Below, piece after piece: positions 24,316 to 34,684 of a stretch of 64,000 bases of DNA. Both the position numbers and the translations under genes were made by a program. Numbering within the stretch: the stretch's first letter is position 1; the number at the start of each line of letters is the position of its first letter. This DNA comes from Pezicula radicicola (Eukaryota > Ascomycota > Leotiomycetes > Helotiales > Dermateaceae), in contig PDUO01000019.1 in the NCBI GenBank assembly GCA_003008705.1, positions 58,552 to 122,551 of the forward strand, written 5' to 3'. Under the pieces are notes generated by a model. It made no database searches. It was not told the DNA's origin and saw nothing but the letters and a program-made list of their open reading frames with translations.

Positions 24316-25053
24316 ATGGCGACCACTACACCACGTTTCCGATACTCGAACGGGGAAGTTGGTACTGAAGCAGCGAAGTCGTTCTCATGGGAATCACCCG
24401 TGCCAGTAAACCCGTTCTGGGACAGTTTCAAATACTGCATTGCTGTCAGCTTTCTGGCCAACTTCTCGGATCACGAGCTAGAAAAACTCCCAATCGACCC
24501 AGAGAGCACTGATAGCCAACAAACAAAGCTCTATCTCCTTCGACGGCTGCTCCAGGAAAAACTTGCGGAACAAGAAGCAGCCACTTTGCCTGAGATACTC
24601 TACGAAACGGATTACAAACGATGGTACAGCATTTGGCAAGGTATCTACTCGATGGAAGATCAACTGGATCTCCCTCAGGCCGAACAGACCGTGCGGATGC
24701 TTGTAGAGAGGAGGCCTGACAAGTCAAATGTGGTTCCACCGCATATGCTAGCTGAACATCTTGTGAGGGTTGGAAAATATGAGGAAGCCGAGGAGGTAGA
24801 AAGACCAGTTTGCGAGTGGATGGACATGCGCCCACATCTTGGGAAATTCTCCCCACAGGCTCTCAATGCGCGTAGGATTATCGCGAAAGCTCTGTGGTTT
24901 CAGGGATTGTCGAGACGGGTCGAGGCGGAGGCGATGGTGGCCGAGATCCATCGGCTTGTTGAGGGGATGAGTGGGGGGGAATTTGAGGTCTATCAGGAGG
25001 AGGAGAAGAGGCTGAACAAGGACATGATGGATGAGATCAAGAGGAAGGTTTGA
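24316..25053 (+). CDS. Helical, TPR-like protein of unknown function
   Basis: Single-exon gene of 245 residues starting at 24316; an in-frame upstream ATG at 24136 would add 60 residues that look non-coding. The sequence is rich in amphipathic helices. Its C-terminal half ('MLAEHLVRVGKYEEAEEVE', then 'ALNARRIIAKALWFQGLSR') has the spacing of tetratricopeptide-like helical hairpins, ending in a charged helix. No signal peptide, no membrane helix, no catalytic motif seen. Intact reading frame and ordinary codon use suggest a working gene. It sits inside the group of UstYa-like genes; whether it belongs to the same pathway is unknown. Confidence 0.75.
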   Translation: MATTTPRFRYSNGEVGTEAAKSFSWESPVPVNPFWDSFKYCIAVSFLANFSDHELEKLPIDPESTDSQQTKLYLLRRLLQEKLAEQEAATLPEILYETDYKRWYSIWQGIYSMEDQLDLPQAEQTVRMLVERRPDKSNVVPPHMLAEHLVRVGKYEEAEEVERPVCEWMDMRPHLGKFSPQALNARRIIAKALWFQGLSRRVEAEAMVAEIHRLVEGMSGGEFEVYQEEEKRLNKDMMDEIKRKV

Positions 25054-25095
25054 GTGTTGAAGTATTGAGCCCAAAAATACAAATGCGAAAGCCTG

Positions 25096-26062
25096 CTAGA
25101 TACTCTTGCGTCCTCCCCACCAGAGATTATCCGTCTCGATGCTCTTAACGCCGTTCTCTTCAGTCCATTCATTGAGAGTGTCGAAGTTTCGGCAGTAATG
25201 AAGTGTCCCAAAGTCGAACGACACGTTTCTAAACAGCCCTTGCTCACTTCGCGAGTTACCATCGTAATAGAGTGTGATGGCGCCAATATCACCCCAGCAC
25301 TTTGAAGGCAATCTGTAAGCCAACGACAGACATACAAGGTTGTATTTAGGCGATTTGGTAGAGAGTCGTCGCCTTGGAACGACTTCAGATACGTGAAATC
25401 GCGATCGAGCGGTAGCCCAGCTAGCGGAGGAAGTTCAAGCAACCAAGCTGCACAGCATATTCAGGTAGTGCGAGTATCGCGCGGTCATCGTGTGGATTGC
25501 GAATCCATGCTGGATCATCTGCGGAATCTACCTGGCCAAGGCTCTCAAGTCGAGAAGATGGAATCGCGATAGGATGTTCTGTAGCACGCTTAGTTCTTCT
25601 ATCCTAGTTCTTGTAGTGCTTCTTGCCTCCTTGCCTTCTAATAAGAACATAGGCGGATATGGGTGAATATATTTTGGGGGTGGGGGGTGTACTGGGAAGG
25701 AGTTTGTTCCATGTCTCTTCAAGTTGATCCATAGGCTCGAACCCAAGATACGGCGTCTGTATAGAAAACTGGTGGTTCTCAAATTTCTCCTAGTGATATC
25801 TCACGGCTTCTAGAGCAGGCGACCAAGAGTAAGTAAAAGGGTCACATCTTGCGTCGCTTGGTTCAATTCGAAATGCTAGGACGATGATGATAACGGTGCA
25901 GAGTAGTAAGACGGTTGAGATGATAGACAGCAATAGAGACCCAGCATTCTGCCTGAATCGCTCAGCCGTCGTAAATATAATGCTCCTCAAGTGAGTATAT
26001 TGATTATCGAAGACCCGTACGAAAGGTCTAGCTGCTCTACTTTCTTGACGGCTGGCCGTTAT
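25096..26062 (-). pseudogene. UstYa-like (DUF3328) protein 2, broken
   Basis: Minus-strand remnants in family order: a membrane helix ('LLLSIISTVLLLCTVIIIVLAF'-type segment at about 25940-25875), 'SWSPALEAVRYH' (YSPA motif), 'PYLGFEPMDQLEETWNKLL', 'VQLGCLNFLR', 'KCWGDIGAITLYYDG' and 'TLHYCRNFDTLNEWTEENG'. Damage is plain. There is no in-frame ATG before the helix, a TAG directly after 'VRYH', and a second TAG after 'CLNFLR'. Both histidines of the first HxxHC motif are lost (VQLGC), and the second motif reads YNLVC. An active oxidase is therefore unlikely. Similar length and order to UstYa 1 and 3 show it was once a full copy. Confidence 0.65.
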
Positions 26063-26439
26063 GTGCAAAGGGAAAGGAATTCAACGTGGTTGTGCAAGGG
26101 ATTGGAGTACCAGCCAGGATAGGTGGAGCAATCTGGAAGTTCAGTTGGCGTGTGCTGACAAGGCAACATGCTGAATGCTTACCATGCAAGACTCTAGGTC
26201 CAAGGTGAAGGGCTCAGCTGATGAAATCCTGCCAAGTAATTCCGCTCTGGCTAGCTAATCTCTATGACTTTCTGTTTAACCGTAGTCTTAATTCAGAGCA
26301 GCTTGTGCAAACAATGGTGGCGATCAATTCATGTTTTTTGTACCACTCCAACCCAACCATTCAGTTTTGTGCCAGTTGCAATTTCTGTGTAAACCAATGC
26401 AATTCACATGTTAAGCACCATCATACTCATATAATCACC

Positions 26440-27511
26440 ATGTTCGCATACGCTAGACTCGGGCAGGAAAATGAACAAGCGACAACCAACAACGCAGAAA
26501 CAGCAGCTGCACCAAAAGAAGAGGCCGTCATGCCGTTGTCAGAGGATCAGGAAGAGGAAGATGGGCAATGGTTGACGCGAGAGTTCAAAAGGCGCGCCGG
26601 CGTTCTAAACCGGCCCTCTTTGGTGTTGCTGCTAAGCTTCGTCTTTTTCATCATCTCTGTACTGTTTTACACAGCTCAATATTCTTTGGCAGTAACAAAT
26701 GTATCATGCCAACGGCGAATCTGGCCTTTCAGTGACTCAACCCTTCCCTCGAGTATAAACTTCAAGACAAGCTCCAACTGACGAGGCAAGGTCCGGAGGC
26801 GGAATTCCTGGAACACGAATGGCGGTAGTACGATTCGGATGTAGTCTCTCACGATTTCGTAGGGCTACCTACCCAGGAGCGCCGGAACGCCTGGGATAGT
26901 CTCTGGAAAAGTAAGTTATCCCTCACAATGTCCTTGCAAACGGTAGAACTTCTGATATTAAAAACGAAAAATAGCCGGCCGCATCAGCTTCCCTTCTGAA
27001 AAATTAAGCTCGATAAACAAGTCTACTGAGACCCGCGAATGGTGAAGTTTGCCTTCGCCGCGAGAAAACGAAGTCATCGCCATGTCTGAAGGCAAGTAAT
27101 TGTTCTTAGCTTGCTGCTTCACGATCATTCGACTACTTCGAGGTTGACCTATTCTTAGTAATGCACCAGATTCACTGCGTGGGTGTGCTCTGGCTTTTCG
27201 CACATCGCAACGAATGGGACTTTCGCGCGATGATGAACAAAACCGACACCTTTTTGAAGATCCACTCCCGCCACTGCAGCGTACTGCTGATGGAAATGAT
27301 AAAGTGTATGGCCGACGTGACACTGGTACTATTCCAGCAGGACAGGAACAATACAATATCTGGCTCAGGGTTGGGAGAATGGAAGATGCGGGACGCACCG
27401 TGTCGTTGCAAGAAATTCGACAAGCTTTCGAATTGGGAGCCGGAGAACAGTATCTGTCCCATGTCGTGTCTACCTGAAGACATCGCCCGTATCCACTCGG
27501 AGAGCACTTAA
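26440..27511 (+). pseudogene. UstYa-like (DUF3328) protein 3, motifs intact but frame disrupted
   Basis: The N-terminus (from ATG 26440) is acidic, then one membrane helix ('LVLLLSFVFFIISVLFYTA'). Downstream pieces match UstYa order: 'VGLPTQERRNAWDSLWK' (26855-26908), an intron gtaagt...aatag, 'GRISFPSEKLSSINKSTETR', then 'FDYFEVDLFLVMHQIHCVG' with the first HxxHC, 'IHSRHCSVLLMEMIKCMADV' with the second, and 'CRCKKFDKLSNWEPEN'. Both catalytic motifs are preserved. However the frame shifts between the helix and the 'LEYKLQD' segment, a TAG lies before 'YDSDVVSHDF', and a TGA follows 'STETREW'. I could not find introns of normal length that remove all of these in phase. Probably a recent pseudogene; a complex splice pattern is the alternative. 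Confidence 0.6.
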
Positions 27512-27733
27512 TGTCAAATGTTGTATGTCCGTAGAAGATGGCTTGACTTGCGTGATATCGTTGTTGGACAGAGACGCATTCGGATTATCTCATGAATCAG
27601 ACGCGGCGCCAGAGATAATTAGAATATAAGTCCGATTTATAAGATAACATTCGGAAGGGGACTATGGTTCTGCTGTGGAGGCGGCTGCGGTTATAAGGCT
27701 ACCCTGGACGAGCGTCACCTGACATGAACACAT

Positions 27734-28843
27734 TCAAGTCTCCACTATCAGAGGAATATCCTCACCTTCTTCACCAATACTGCTGCTGCTAATGCCTATA
27801 GCCGCATTGAGGTCCGCACCTTCTTCCGCAAGCAACCGGATCACCGCCTCGCTCTCGGCGTCCGCCGCGGCGTGCAACGGGCTTCGACCCTCGTAATCCT
27901 GAGCCTCCGGATCCGCGCCAACTCTGAGCAAATGCGCAACAACATCGATATACCCACCGCGCGATGCGTAGTGCAGTGCACTGCGTCCCCAACTGTCCGT
28001 TATATTGACGTCAACCCCGTAATGGAGCAGCATGCGCACAATCCTTATATTGCCACGCTCGGCACTGATGTGGAGGGCTGTCTTGCCCCGATTGTCTAAC
28101 CAGCAAGCCCCCGATATCTGCGTTGGCGAAGGTGTAGGAGGGGCACTGATCAGCCCAGTAGGCACAGCTATCTACATCAGCGAGTGTCAAGTCACAATGC
28201 ATTCAGGCGGCTGACCCTGACTGGCATGTTGCTGAGCAAGCTCAATTTTTGGTCCCTGAGCCTGAATGTTGACTTCTCGAGGCGCTTCGGGATCCTTTGT
28301 GGTTTCAAACGGCGCAGTCAGAGAGCGCCTCTTCATCGACGATATAGGCGTGCTGCTGCTATATTGTAGCGACTTAAGTTGGATGTCCTGCATATAGTTT
28401 GGTATTGGTGTCTCTATATTATCGCAGACCCAGATGCCATCTACGTACGCATCCGACGTCGCAAAAACAAAACTCTCCTGCTGCCTTGGCCCATATTGAA
28501 TAACATCTGACTGGGATCTGTGTGGTTCGAAAGTGGGCAGGGTTGATATATTCTGCTCGAATGAAGGGTTTTCCGATGTTTTGTTCGAAACTTGACCTTC
28601 GCCATCCTGTTGCCGCTGTCTTTCCTCTGTCTGTCTTTCCAGCTCCTGCTGCCGCTTTAGCTCAAGTTCTGCTTGTCGTTTGCCTAAATATGAAAGGCGT
28701 TAGAGAGTCTGGGGCCAGGCAAGTGGCTGTCTGACAGCAGTAATTCCGGTGGCTTACGGCGGTTCTTTTGGGCAACGCGGTTCTGAAGCCTCCTTCGCTC
28801 CAGAGCCTCAATTGCGGCCTGTGCATCTTGTCGACGATTCATC
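27734..28843 (-). CDS. bZIP-ankyrin (bANK-type) transcription factor
   Basis: It starts 'MNRRQDAQAA' at 28843 and reaches the basic region 'RRRLQNRVAQKN', where a 71-base intron (gtaagc...tttag) joins 'RRKRQAELELKRQQELERQ'. This is a bZIP-type basic DNA-binding stretch followed by a Gln/Glu-rich helix without a clear leucine zipper. After a Ser-rich middle and a second intron near 28160-28210 come ankyrin repeats: 'GKTALHISAERGNIRIVRML', 'GRSALHYASRGGYIDVVAHL' and 'GRSPLHAAADAESEAVIRL'. A basic region plus ankyrin repeats is the architecture of ToxE and related pathway-specific regulators of fungal cyclic-peptide clusters. Its reading frame looks intact. Next to the UstYa-like group, it is the likely local regulator (inference). 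Confidence 0.75.
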
Positions 28844-29639
28844 GTGTCGGGTATTATCCCAATGTCTCAGAAGAAGATCCGGGACGTCAAGGGTAGACAA
28901 TTACAGATTGAAGTGAACAAATGGATGAAAAGAAGCGTAAGCCCCTATCTACCTTGGAAACCGACCATATAACCGTGACGGGGTCAGACAACCTTTATTT
29001 CGGCACGAACAGCATGAGCGAGGTCACAAGCTTGCTCGTACATAGCGTCTGAAGCCTTATCAAGAAGTCTTGATAGGTTTCTTCCATTGATGCATAGCTT
29101 TTCGGTCAAGTTTCCTAACAAGGTCGCTGTTCTGGTGCTCCCGAACAGCTAATTGGGAATTTGACTAGGGAATTGGTCGGTTACATCGTTAAAGCCCTTA
29201 GCAAAGTCTTGGCTTTCAAATCAGGAATTAACCAGCAATATCTTGGGTTTCAATAGCGGACTTGTTTCCTACCTCGTTATCCGAACTACATCAACATATA
29301 ATTCCTCACTTGTAGTTGGCTTCATGCAACTAATGCAACCCCGTGGCGCTTGAGGCGCTACGGGGCAGTTCCAGTTCCGCTGCAAGCAAAGCCGTTTGGG
29401 CAGGAGGAAAGGGCTTATCTCCTGCACTGAGCCAAACAGGGTCAAGTCCTCGTCAATTTTTAGAGGGCGACACTGCCTCTAACCCAACAGTCTAGTTCTC
29501 CAACAACATCCTTGCAAGCTCTCGTCTTATGTACCCCACTTAAGATACATAATGTCGTGCTTTTGATGTTGGTTTCTCATGAAGTCCTTATCTGTAACCA
29601 CGTTGCTTGGGAGTAATGTTAGTCAGGACACAAGAATGA
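28844..29639. other. Upstream region of the bANK gene, no gene seen
   Basis: About 800 bases with only short frames. It separates the regulator from the recombinase remnant. Confidence 0.4.
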
Positions 29640-30440
29640 TTATAGGGCTCTATTGACTTGCCTTAATCGTGCGCACGTTGGCAGGTTAGCATAGAACTCG
29701 TACTGTGATATCCAAGCTTGAGGAAAGGAAAGCGGCTTCACACGGCGACCCTCCATCATCAGAGATGAAAGTGTGGTAATGGAACACAAGGCCAGTGAGG
29801 GGGCGTAGAAGCTTGCTGGCATCAGAGTTACGGGCCTAGTAATGGTTGAGCAAAAGCAGGAGGTCGTCCACGCCCAAGACGGGCTTCGACTTAATAGTGT
29901 TATCTAGCCCGAACGTGTTAATATACTGCAAGTATTAGCAACCTTGCATAGAACGAGCAGCAACAAGCAGGAAGCAGCATACCTTCAGGGCCTCTTTGCA
30001 GTCATTAGTATCTATGTGACGGCCATTCTCTTGGTTGAATAGTATCTTGAACTATGCTATGTATTGTTGCATCGCACCCCGTTTGTTCACCTTGCCCTTG
30101 TCGTAGATGTACCGAAGGAATACCAGCGTAGTCACCTTGGAGCAATCCCAGATCACAAAGCACCAATTCCTAAGTTGTTTATCGCAGAACCTAGTCGAGA
30201 GTCAGGACAGTTGGCCACGTTAAGAACACTGTGATTTGAGAGGATCCATGCCTCACCTTATGAACTTGCCCCTAATACCCGCAATATTGTCCTTGGTGAC
30301 ATCGGAATACCTGTGTTTAATAACAGCTTTCGCAGTATCGTGCTGCTCAATGAGGTTCTAGTAGTACTCGGGCGGGCGTTTATTCTTCGGCTTAGGTCGA
30401 CGACGTTCGACACGCCCATAAAGGCGCTAAAGGTCCTGCA
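29640..30440 (-). mobile_element. Degraded DUF3435 'captain-like' tyrosine recombinase fragment
   Basis: Minus-strand reading through a few stops gives 'RRRPKPKNKRPPEYY', 'DVTKDNIAGIRGKFIR', 'RFCDKQLRNWCFVIWDC', 'FLRYIYDKGKVNKRGAMQQY', 'NDCKEALKYINTFGLD' and 'SKPVLGVDDLLLLLNHY'. This order and wording are those of the N-terminal half of fungal DUF3435 proteins, the tyrosine recombinases that mobilise Starship elements. The catalytic C-terminal half is missing or unrecognisable beyond 29640. It is a dead fragment. On the minus strand, sequences at lower coordinates (the UstYa-like cluster) would lie downstream of it. Confidence 0.55.
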
Positions 30441-31828
30441 CCGAGGTTTTAGGTAGTCGTAGGTCGACGGGCGAATGTCGTCTCAGGGGCATAAGGGCGG
30501 CGACGGCTTTGTTCTACTGTGGTATGGAGTGGTCTTAACGATAACGGTGTTGTGGAGAGTGGTTGATGAGTGCAGAGGAGTAGGAGTACAGTGTCGTAGT
30601 CGTTGAGAAGAGATGGCTGCGCGAGATGGGGGGAGAATAAGGACAATAAGTATGTTCGGTATGCAGAGGACTCCCAGTGCAGGAATAGTGACGCGTTCTT
30701 AGAACTCCTTCGCGCCAACGCTCAGCTGGTGGACAAGCGCCAAGGGTTCGACCCTGTGTAAAACAGCGACCAAACCTGACGAAAACGGCAGGTCCAACAC
30801 CTCAACGTCGCCTAAATGTGTAAATTCTACCTGTATTATTAAGCCCTTTTATAGTCCTGAAAGGAAATAATAGAATAATTTACTTTAATTAATATAATAC
30901 ATCTTCTTTATTTATTTTACTTTAAACTTAAGACTATTAGTAAGTTCACTATAAAGATGCTATTTTAAAATTCTAGGCCTTATAACTATAATCATTACAT
31001 AATAGTTATATAGAATATAGACTAGAATCGAATTAATTAATTTTTTTTACCTTAGCCCGAGGGTTAAAAACGATTACTAATTTCGTATATCACTGTATAC
31101 CCTAGTCTCAAAATAACAACAAACAATAAAAATATATGTCTACCTACTTAAAAACTACTTCAGAAACCCCGCACTCTACACAAGTACATTACAGTACCTA
31201 CCATACACATCTATTAATTCAACCGCACAATCAACCAACCAATCAACCAACTAATCAACCAAGCGAATCGATTAACCTCTAGCGCAAACGGAAGGGAAGA
31301 TCATGTAGATCACGAAGACCAAAATCGCTAAGTGCAGATCCGATCCCGATAGCGATAGCGATTATGATTTTCGATTCGGGTCGGACCGCCGAGGACGATC
31401 ATATAATGTAGATATACAGTAATTATCCATGAAACTATTCCCAATATCGTATAGATTTGCGATTTTAGAATACCTACACCTGGGTAGTACAGTATCTCGT
31501 ACAGTGGTTTGGAGATAAATAGAGAGATGTTAATTGAATAGAAATAAAGTACCTTATTATCATCTCTTAACATGCAAGTATTTGACAATTCCTTAAACTG
31601 TTTATCGCGAATCCCGATCTTGGAAGTACAATCATTGGTGTATGCAAAAGTATGTAGTAAAGAGCGACTCACTTACTCACGCAGTCACTAAAAGTCTGCC
31701 AGAGACAAAAAGTAGAAAGAAACTAAGAAAAGTAATACAAAGATACCAGCAAACATCAGTAACGAATATTTTTTTTGTTCAATTAACTAGATAACTACAA
31801 TAAATAGTATAAGCAAAGAATTATAAAT
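30441..31828. other. Intergenic, partly AT-rich
   Basis: 30840-31130 is AT-rich and may be decayed repeat DNA; 31200-31270 has runs of 'aaccaaccaatcaacc'-type simple sequence. I see no gene. Confidence 0.4.
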
Positions 31829-31893
31829 NNNNNNNNNNNNNNNNNNNNNNNNNNNNNNNNNNNNNNNNNNNNNNNNNNNNNNNNNNNNNNNNN
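31829..31893. other. Run of N (assembly gap)
   Basis: 65 unknown bases. The left side is AT-rich, the right side starts with a C-rich tract ('ccccccctccc'), so the gap probably spans a hard-to-sequence low-complexity stretch. Confidence 0.95.
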
Positions 31894-32215
31894 CCCCCCC
31901 TCCCAAACACAACTCCAACCCCAACCCATCATAAAACCTACCCCACTCTCGCCAGACACCAATAACACCCACTCAATTTCTACCCCAACTCCACCCCGAC
32001 TCCCTGGCCATTTTATACACAGTATACTGTCCCATGCATACGACGAAATGTTGAAATGGTAACCAGCACCATATAGGTAGGCGATCAGGAGTCCCATCAT
32101 CCATCATCCATCCTCAAGCTTCAAAGTCCCAAGTCAAGTCCTTAACCCCGAACCCCGAAGACCTCACCAAAGCCACCCGATAGAAAAAAAAAGAGTAGGA
32201 AGTTACAAGCAGCCT
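31894..32215. other. C-rich intergenic sequence after the gap
   Basis: Low-complexity C/A-rich sequence with no supportable gene, leading to the 3' end of the HsbA-like gene. Confidence 0.4.
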
Positions 32216-32893
32216 CTAAACCTTTATCTTTGCAGGAGCTGTGCAATTAGAAGTAGCCTATTGGAACAAAGAAAAGTAAAGAATTAGCTTCAAATACTCC
32301 TGCTATCGTCTATGAAATGATTGGAGGGAAAAAAAAAAGAAAACTTGAAAACTTACAGCAGCAAGATTCTTCATATTCTGCGTGATACCGCCTGCGAAAT
32401 CCATCTTCAGCGTAGCAACCGTAGCATTATCCACGGCCGGATTCCCCGTCAAACTATTCGTCAAGTTGAACTCGGCGATCTGAGCCATAGCAACCGTGGC
32501 CAATCCAGGAATGGCTGGATTACCAGCCGGAGCAATTTTCTGGTTGTTTTGACGGATGGCGATTCCTTTGTTAACGAAGTCGAGGAGGGAAGCCTTTGCT
32601 GCTGCGAAGGTGACCTGGTCTACGGGAGTTTCGCTAAGCATGGCTCCTACTGCTGTGACGGCAGATTGTTCATTGCGCTGGTCAGCAATGTTATCCGAGA
32701 TACCCTGGGCGAGGGCCATGACTTCTGATGAGCATGGTGCTGCTGCTGCTGCTGTACCGGAGCCGGCGGTACCTGTTGACTTTGGAGCAGCAGCGGCTTT
32801 CGAAGAGGTTGGGGTGGCTTTGGGTGCTGCTGGGATGGCTGCTACCGCGGCCACGAGGCAGGTGAGCACGACTGGGACAAACGAGAGCTTCAT
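32216..32893 (-). CDS. HsbA-like hydrophobic surface-binding / cell-wall galactomannoprotein
   Basis: Two exons (32893-32357 and 32257-32216), joining 'NMKNLAA' to 'ATSNCTAPAKIKV' in phase. The signal peptide is 'MKLSFVPVVLTCLVAAVAA', followed by an Ala/Thr/Ser/Lys linker. The HsbA domain of four helices includes 'SSEVMALAQGISDNIADQRN', 'PVDQVTFAAAKASLLDFVNK', 'IPGLATVAMAQIAEFNLT' and 'VDNATVATLKMDFAGGIT'. Length is 192 residues, normal for the family. HsbA proteins are secreted, bind hydrophobic surfaces and have been linked to recruitment of cutinase-type enzymes and to adhesion. The linker makes this copy longer at the N-terminus than the simplest members. An open frame continues upstream of the ATG but has no signal peptide, so 32893 is chosen. 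Confidence 0.85.
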
Positions 32894-33555
32894 GATGGCG
32901 ATTATGATGATGATGGTGATGATGAGTAGATAGGAAAAATATGAAATATGTAAGGAATGACTTGAAGAAAATAGAATAAAACAAATGGCTACCAATTTCA
33001 TCAGAACTTCGAGATGGGCTGAGACGTGGAGACATCTTATAAAATAACTTTGTCCAACATAATAGTCCCCGAATAATCTCTGCTTGCCGCACAGTCCTGC
33101 GCTTGATACAAGAGATGTTGTAATTCTGTAGAGAGGCAACTCTCTTCAGCCAAGAAACCATGTTGACAAGGTTGATAATAAGCTTAGAGTCAGTTTGATC
33201 CATAAGAGCGGTAAGTGCTTAGCCCGCCGACGAACTCTTGGAATCATGGGATGTCCATTTTCATGGTGGTCCACGATGTCGGGCGAACTGGCATTGACTT
33301 TTCCCAATGTGGCTTTTCACCGAGAACGAATCACATCGGGGAAGCTGGGGTCGCCTAGTAGTTCGTTTGTTTCAATTCACGTTGCAAGTTGGACGGAACC
33401 AAAGGTGCGATGCGACACCATCACGTGTCGGGCAGTCCGTGTCGCGTGTGTCGCTGCAATTCACCTTAAAGAGCCAGTGTCCACCTCCTGGAAAAAAGTT
33501 AAAATGCTCTGTTGCTGCATGGCCATGACTAGGTACCTCCTCCTACTGTATGATA
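32894..33555. other. Promoter of the HsbA-like gene; otherwise empty
   Basis: About 660 bases with a 'gatgatgatggtgatgatgag' type run close to the HsbA start. No gene supported. Confidence 0.4.
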
Positions 33556-34684
33556 CTACTCGACCTCAACAACATACTTTCCCAACCCTCCTTTGCTACC
33601 GAAAACTACAGTGCAGTCCTGCCTAACTGCTTCGATATCGTCTATCTTGGCGACCTTGCCTACAATGGCCTTGACTTTCCCTTCCTCAGCCCAACCCGCA
33701 AGCTTGACGAGATCTGAGTTGTTCTGGACGTTGGTGTACATAACTTCGTAAGCGATTCCCATTCGCGCTGCTCGCCAAGAGTAGAAGGCATCGAGAAGGT
33801 CCAGGAGACGAAGTAACCACCAGGGCGCCTCTGGCCAGTCCCTTGCTAGGATTTCGCCTGATTTTCCAGTAATGGTGAACAAAATTCCGCTGCCACGCTT
33901 CAACAGTGGGAGGTATGACATGGCCGTTTGCGCAGTGTCCAACATGAAATCGACTGCCCCGTGCCCAACCTCGCCAACCACGTCCTGGGTCGTGTAATCA
34001 ATGATCTGATCTACGGTGTCGTCGCCAAGCCATTGCGGAACAAGCTTAACCTTGTTTGTTGAAACGGTTGTGATGATTCTGCCTGCACCATAAATCTTTT
34101 TCAGTATCTGCAATGCTATCGAGCCTATGCCACCCAAGCCGGCCGGCACGAGGACCGTTTTTCCTTTCAGCCCGCCCGGTATCGTGGTGTCTGCACGACC
34201 AAGCGATTGGAGCATTGTTAACCCAACGGCTGGTAAAGAGGCTGCTTCTGCAAAAGATAATGATGGAGGCATCTTGGCAATACAATACTTCGCTCTCGAC
34301 GACAATAGCACATACTCTGCCGCTGTGCCTCCAGCAAGATTCATTCCAAACACATGTTCTCCAGGAGAAACGATGGTGACTGCTGACCCGACGGAAGAAA
34401 CAATGCCAGCGTAATCGTGGCCGATGACAACGGGTAATCTGGTGGTTATATTATTGACTGGCTTCCAAAGTTTCATACATGGACATATAACAATGCGTGA
34501 ATACCTACTTTACGGTCTCGAATAGACGAGAAAGCCCAGATGACCTTATTCCATCGACGGGGTTAAGACTGATAGCTTTCACCCGAACTATGATCTCGTC
34601 AGGATTTTGAATTATAGGAATTGGCAACTCGATCAATTCAATCTTGTCGCTTTTCACAAATGAGCGGACACCAAGGGCTTTCAT
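33556..34684 (-). CDS. Medium-chain dehydrogenase/reductase, zinc-independent quinone reductase type
   Basis: Exon 1 starts 'MKALGVRSFVKSDKIELIEL' and reaches 'AISLNPVDG', the N-terminal GroES-like fold. A 51-base intron (gtaaag...ggaag) joins 'LSRLFET' to 'PVNNITTRLPVVIGHDYAGI'. The cofactor domain follows: 'LKGKTVLVPAGLGGIGSIAL' is a nucleotide-binding loop and 'IIDYTTQDV' is typical of the quinone-oxidoreductase branch. The Cys and His ligands for catalytic zinc are absent. Length is about 359 residues. It probably reduces an alkene or quinone with NADPH; substrate unknown. There is no obvious pathway partner in the flanks. Confidence 0.85.

Noticed and set aside
25780..25800. A 15-base 'gtgagatatcactag' in UstYa copy 2 that looks like a mini-intron removing the stop
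   Set aside because: Far below the size a spliceosome can process, and further stops and lost motifs remain downstream.
30730..30770. 'gggttcgaccc' resembling a tRNA T-arm
   Set aside because: No matching acceptor stem, D-arm or anticodon arm around it.
32894..33139. N-terminal extension of the HsbA-like frame
   Set aside because: The extension has no signal peptide, while the ATG at 32893 starts one directly.
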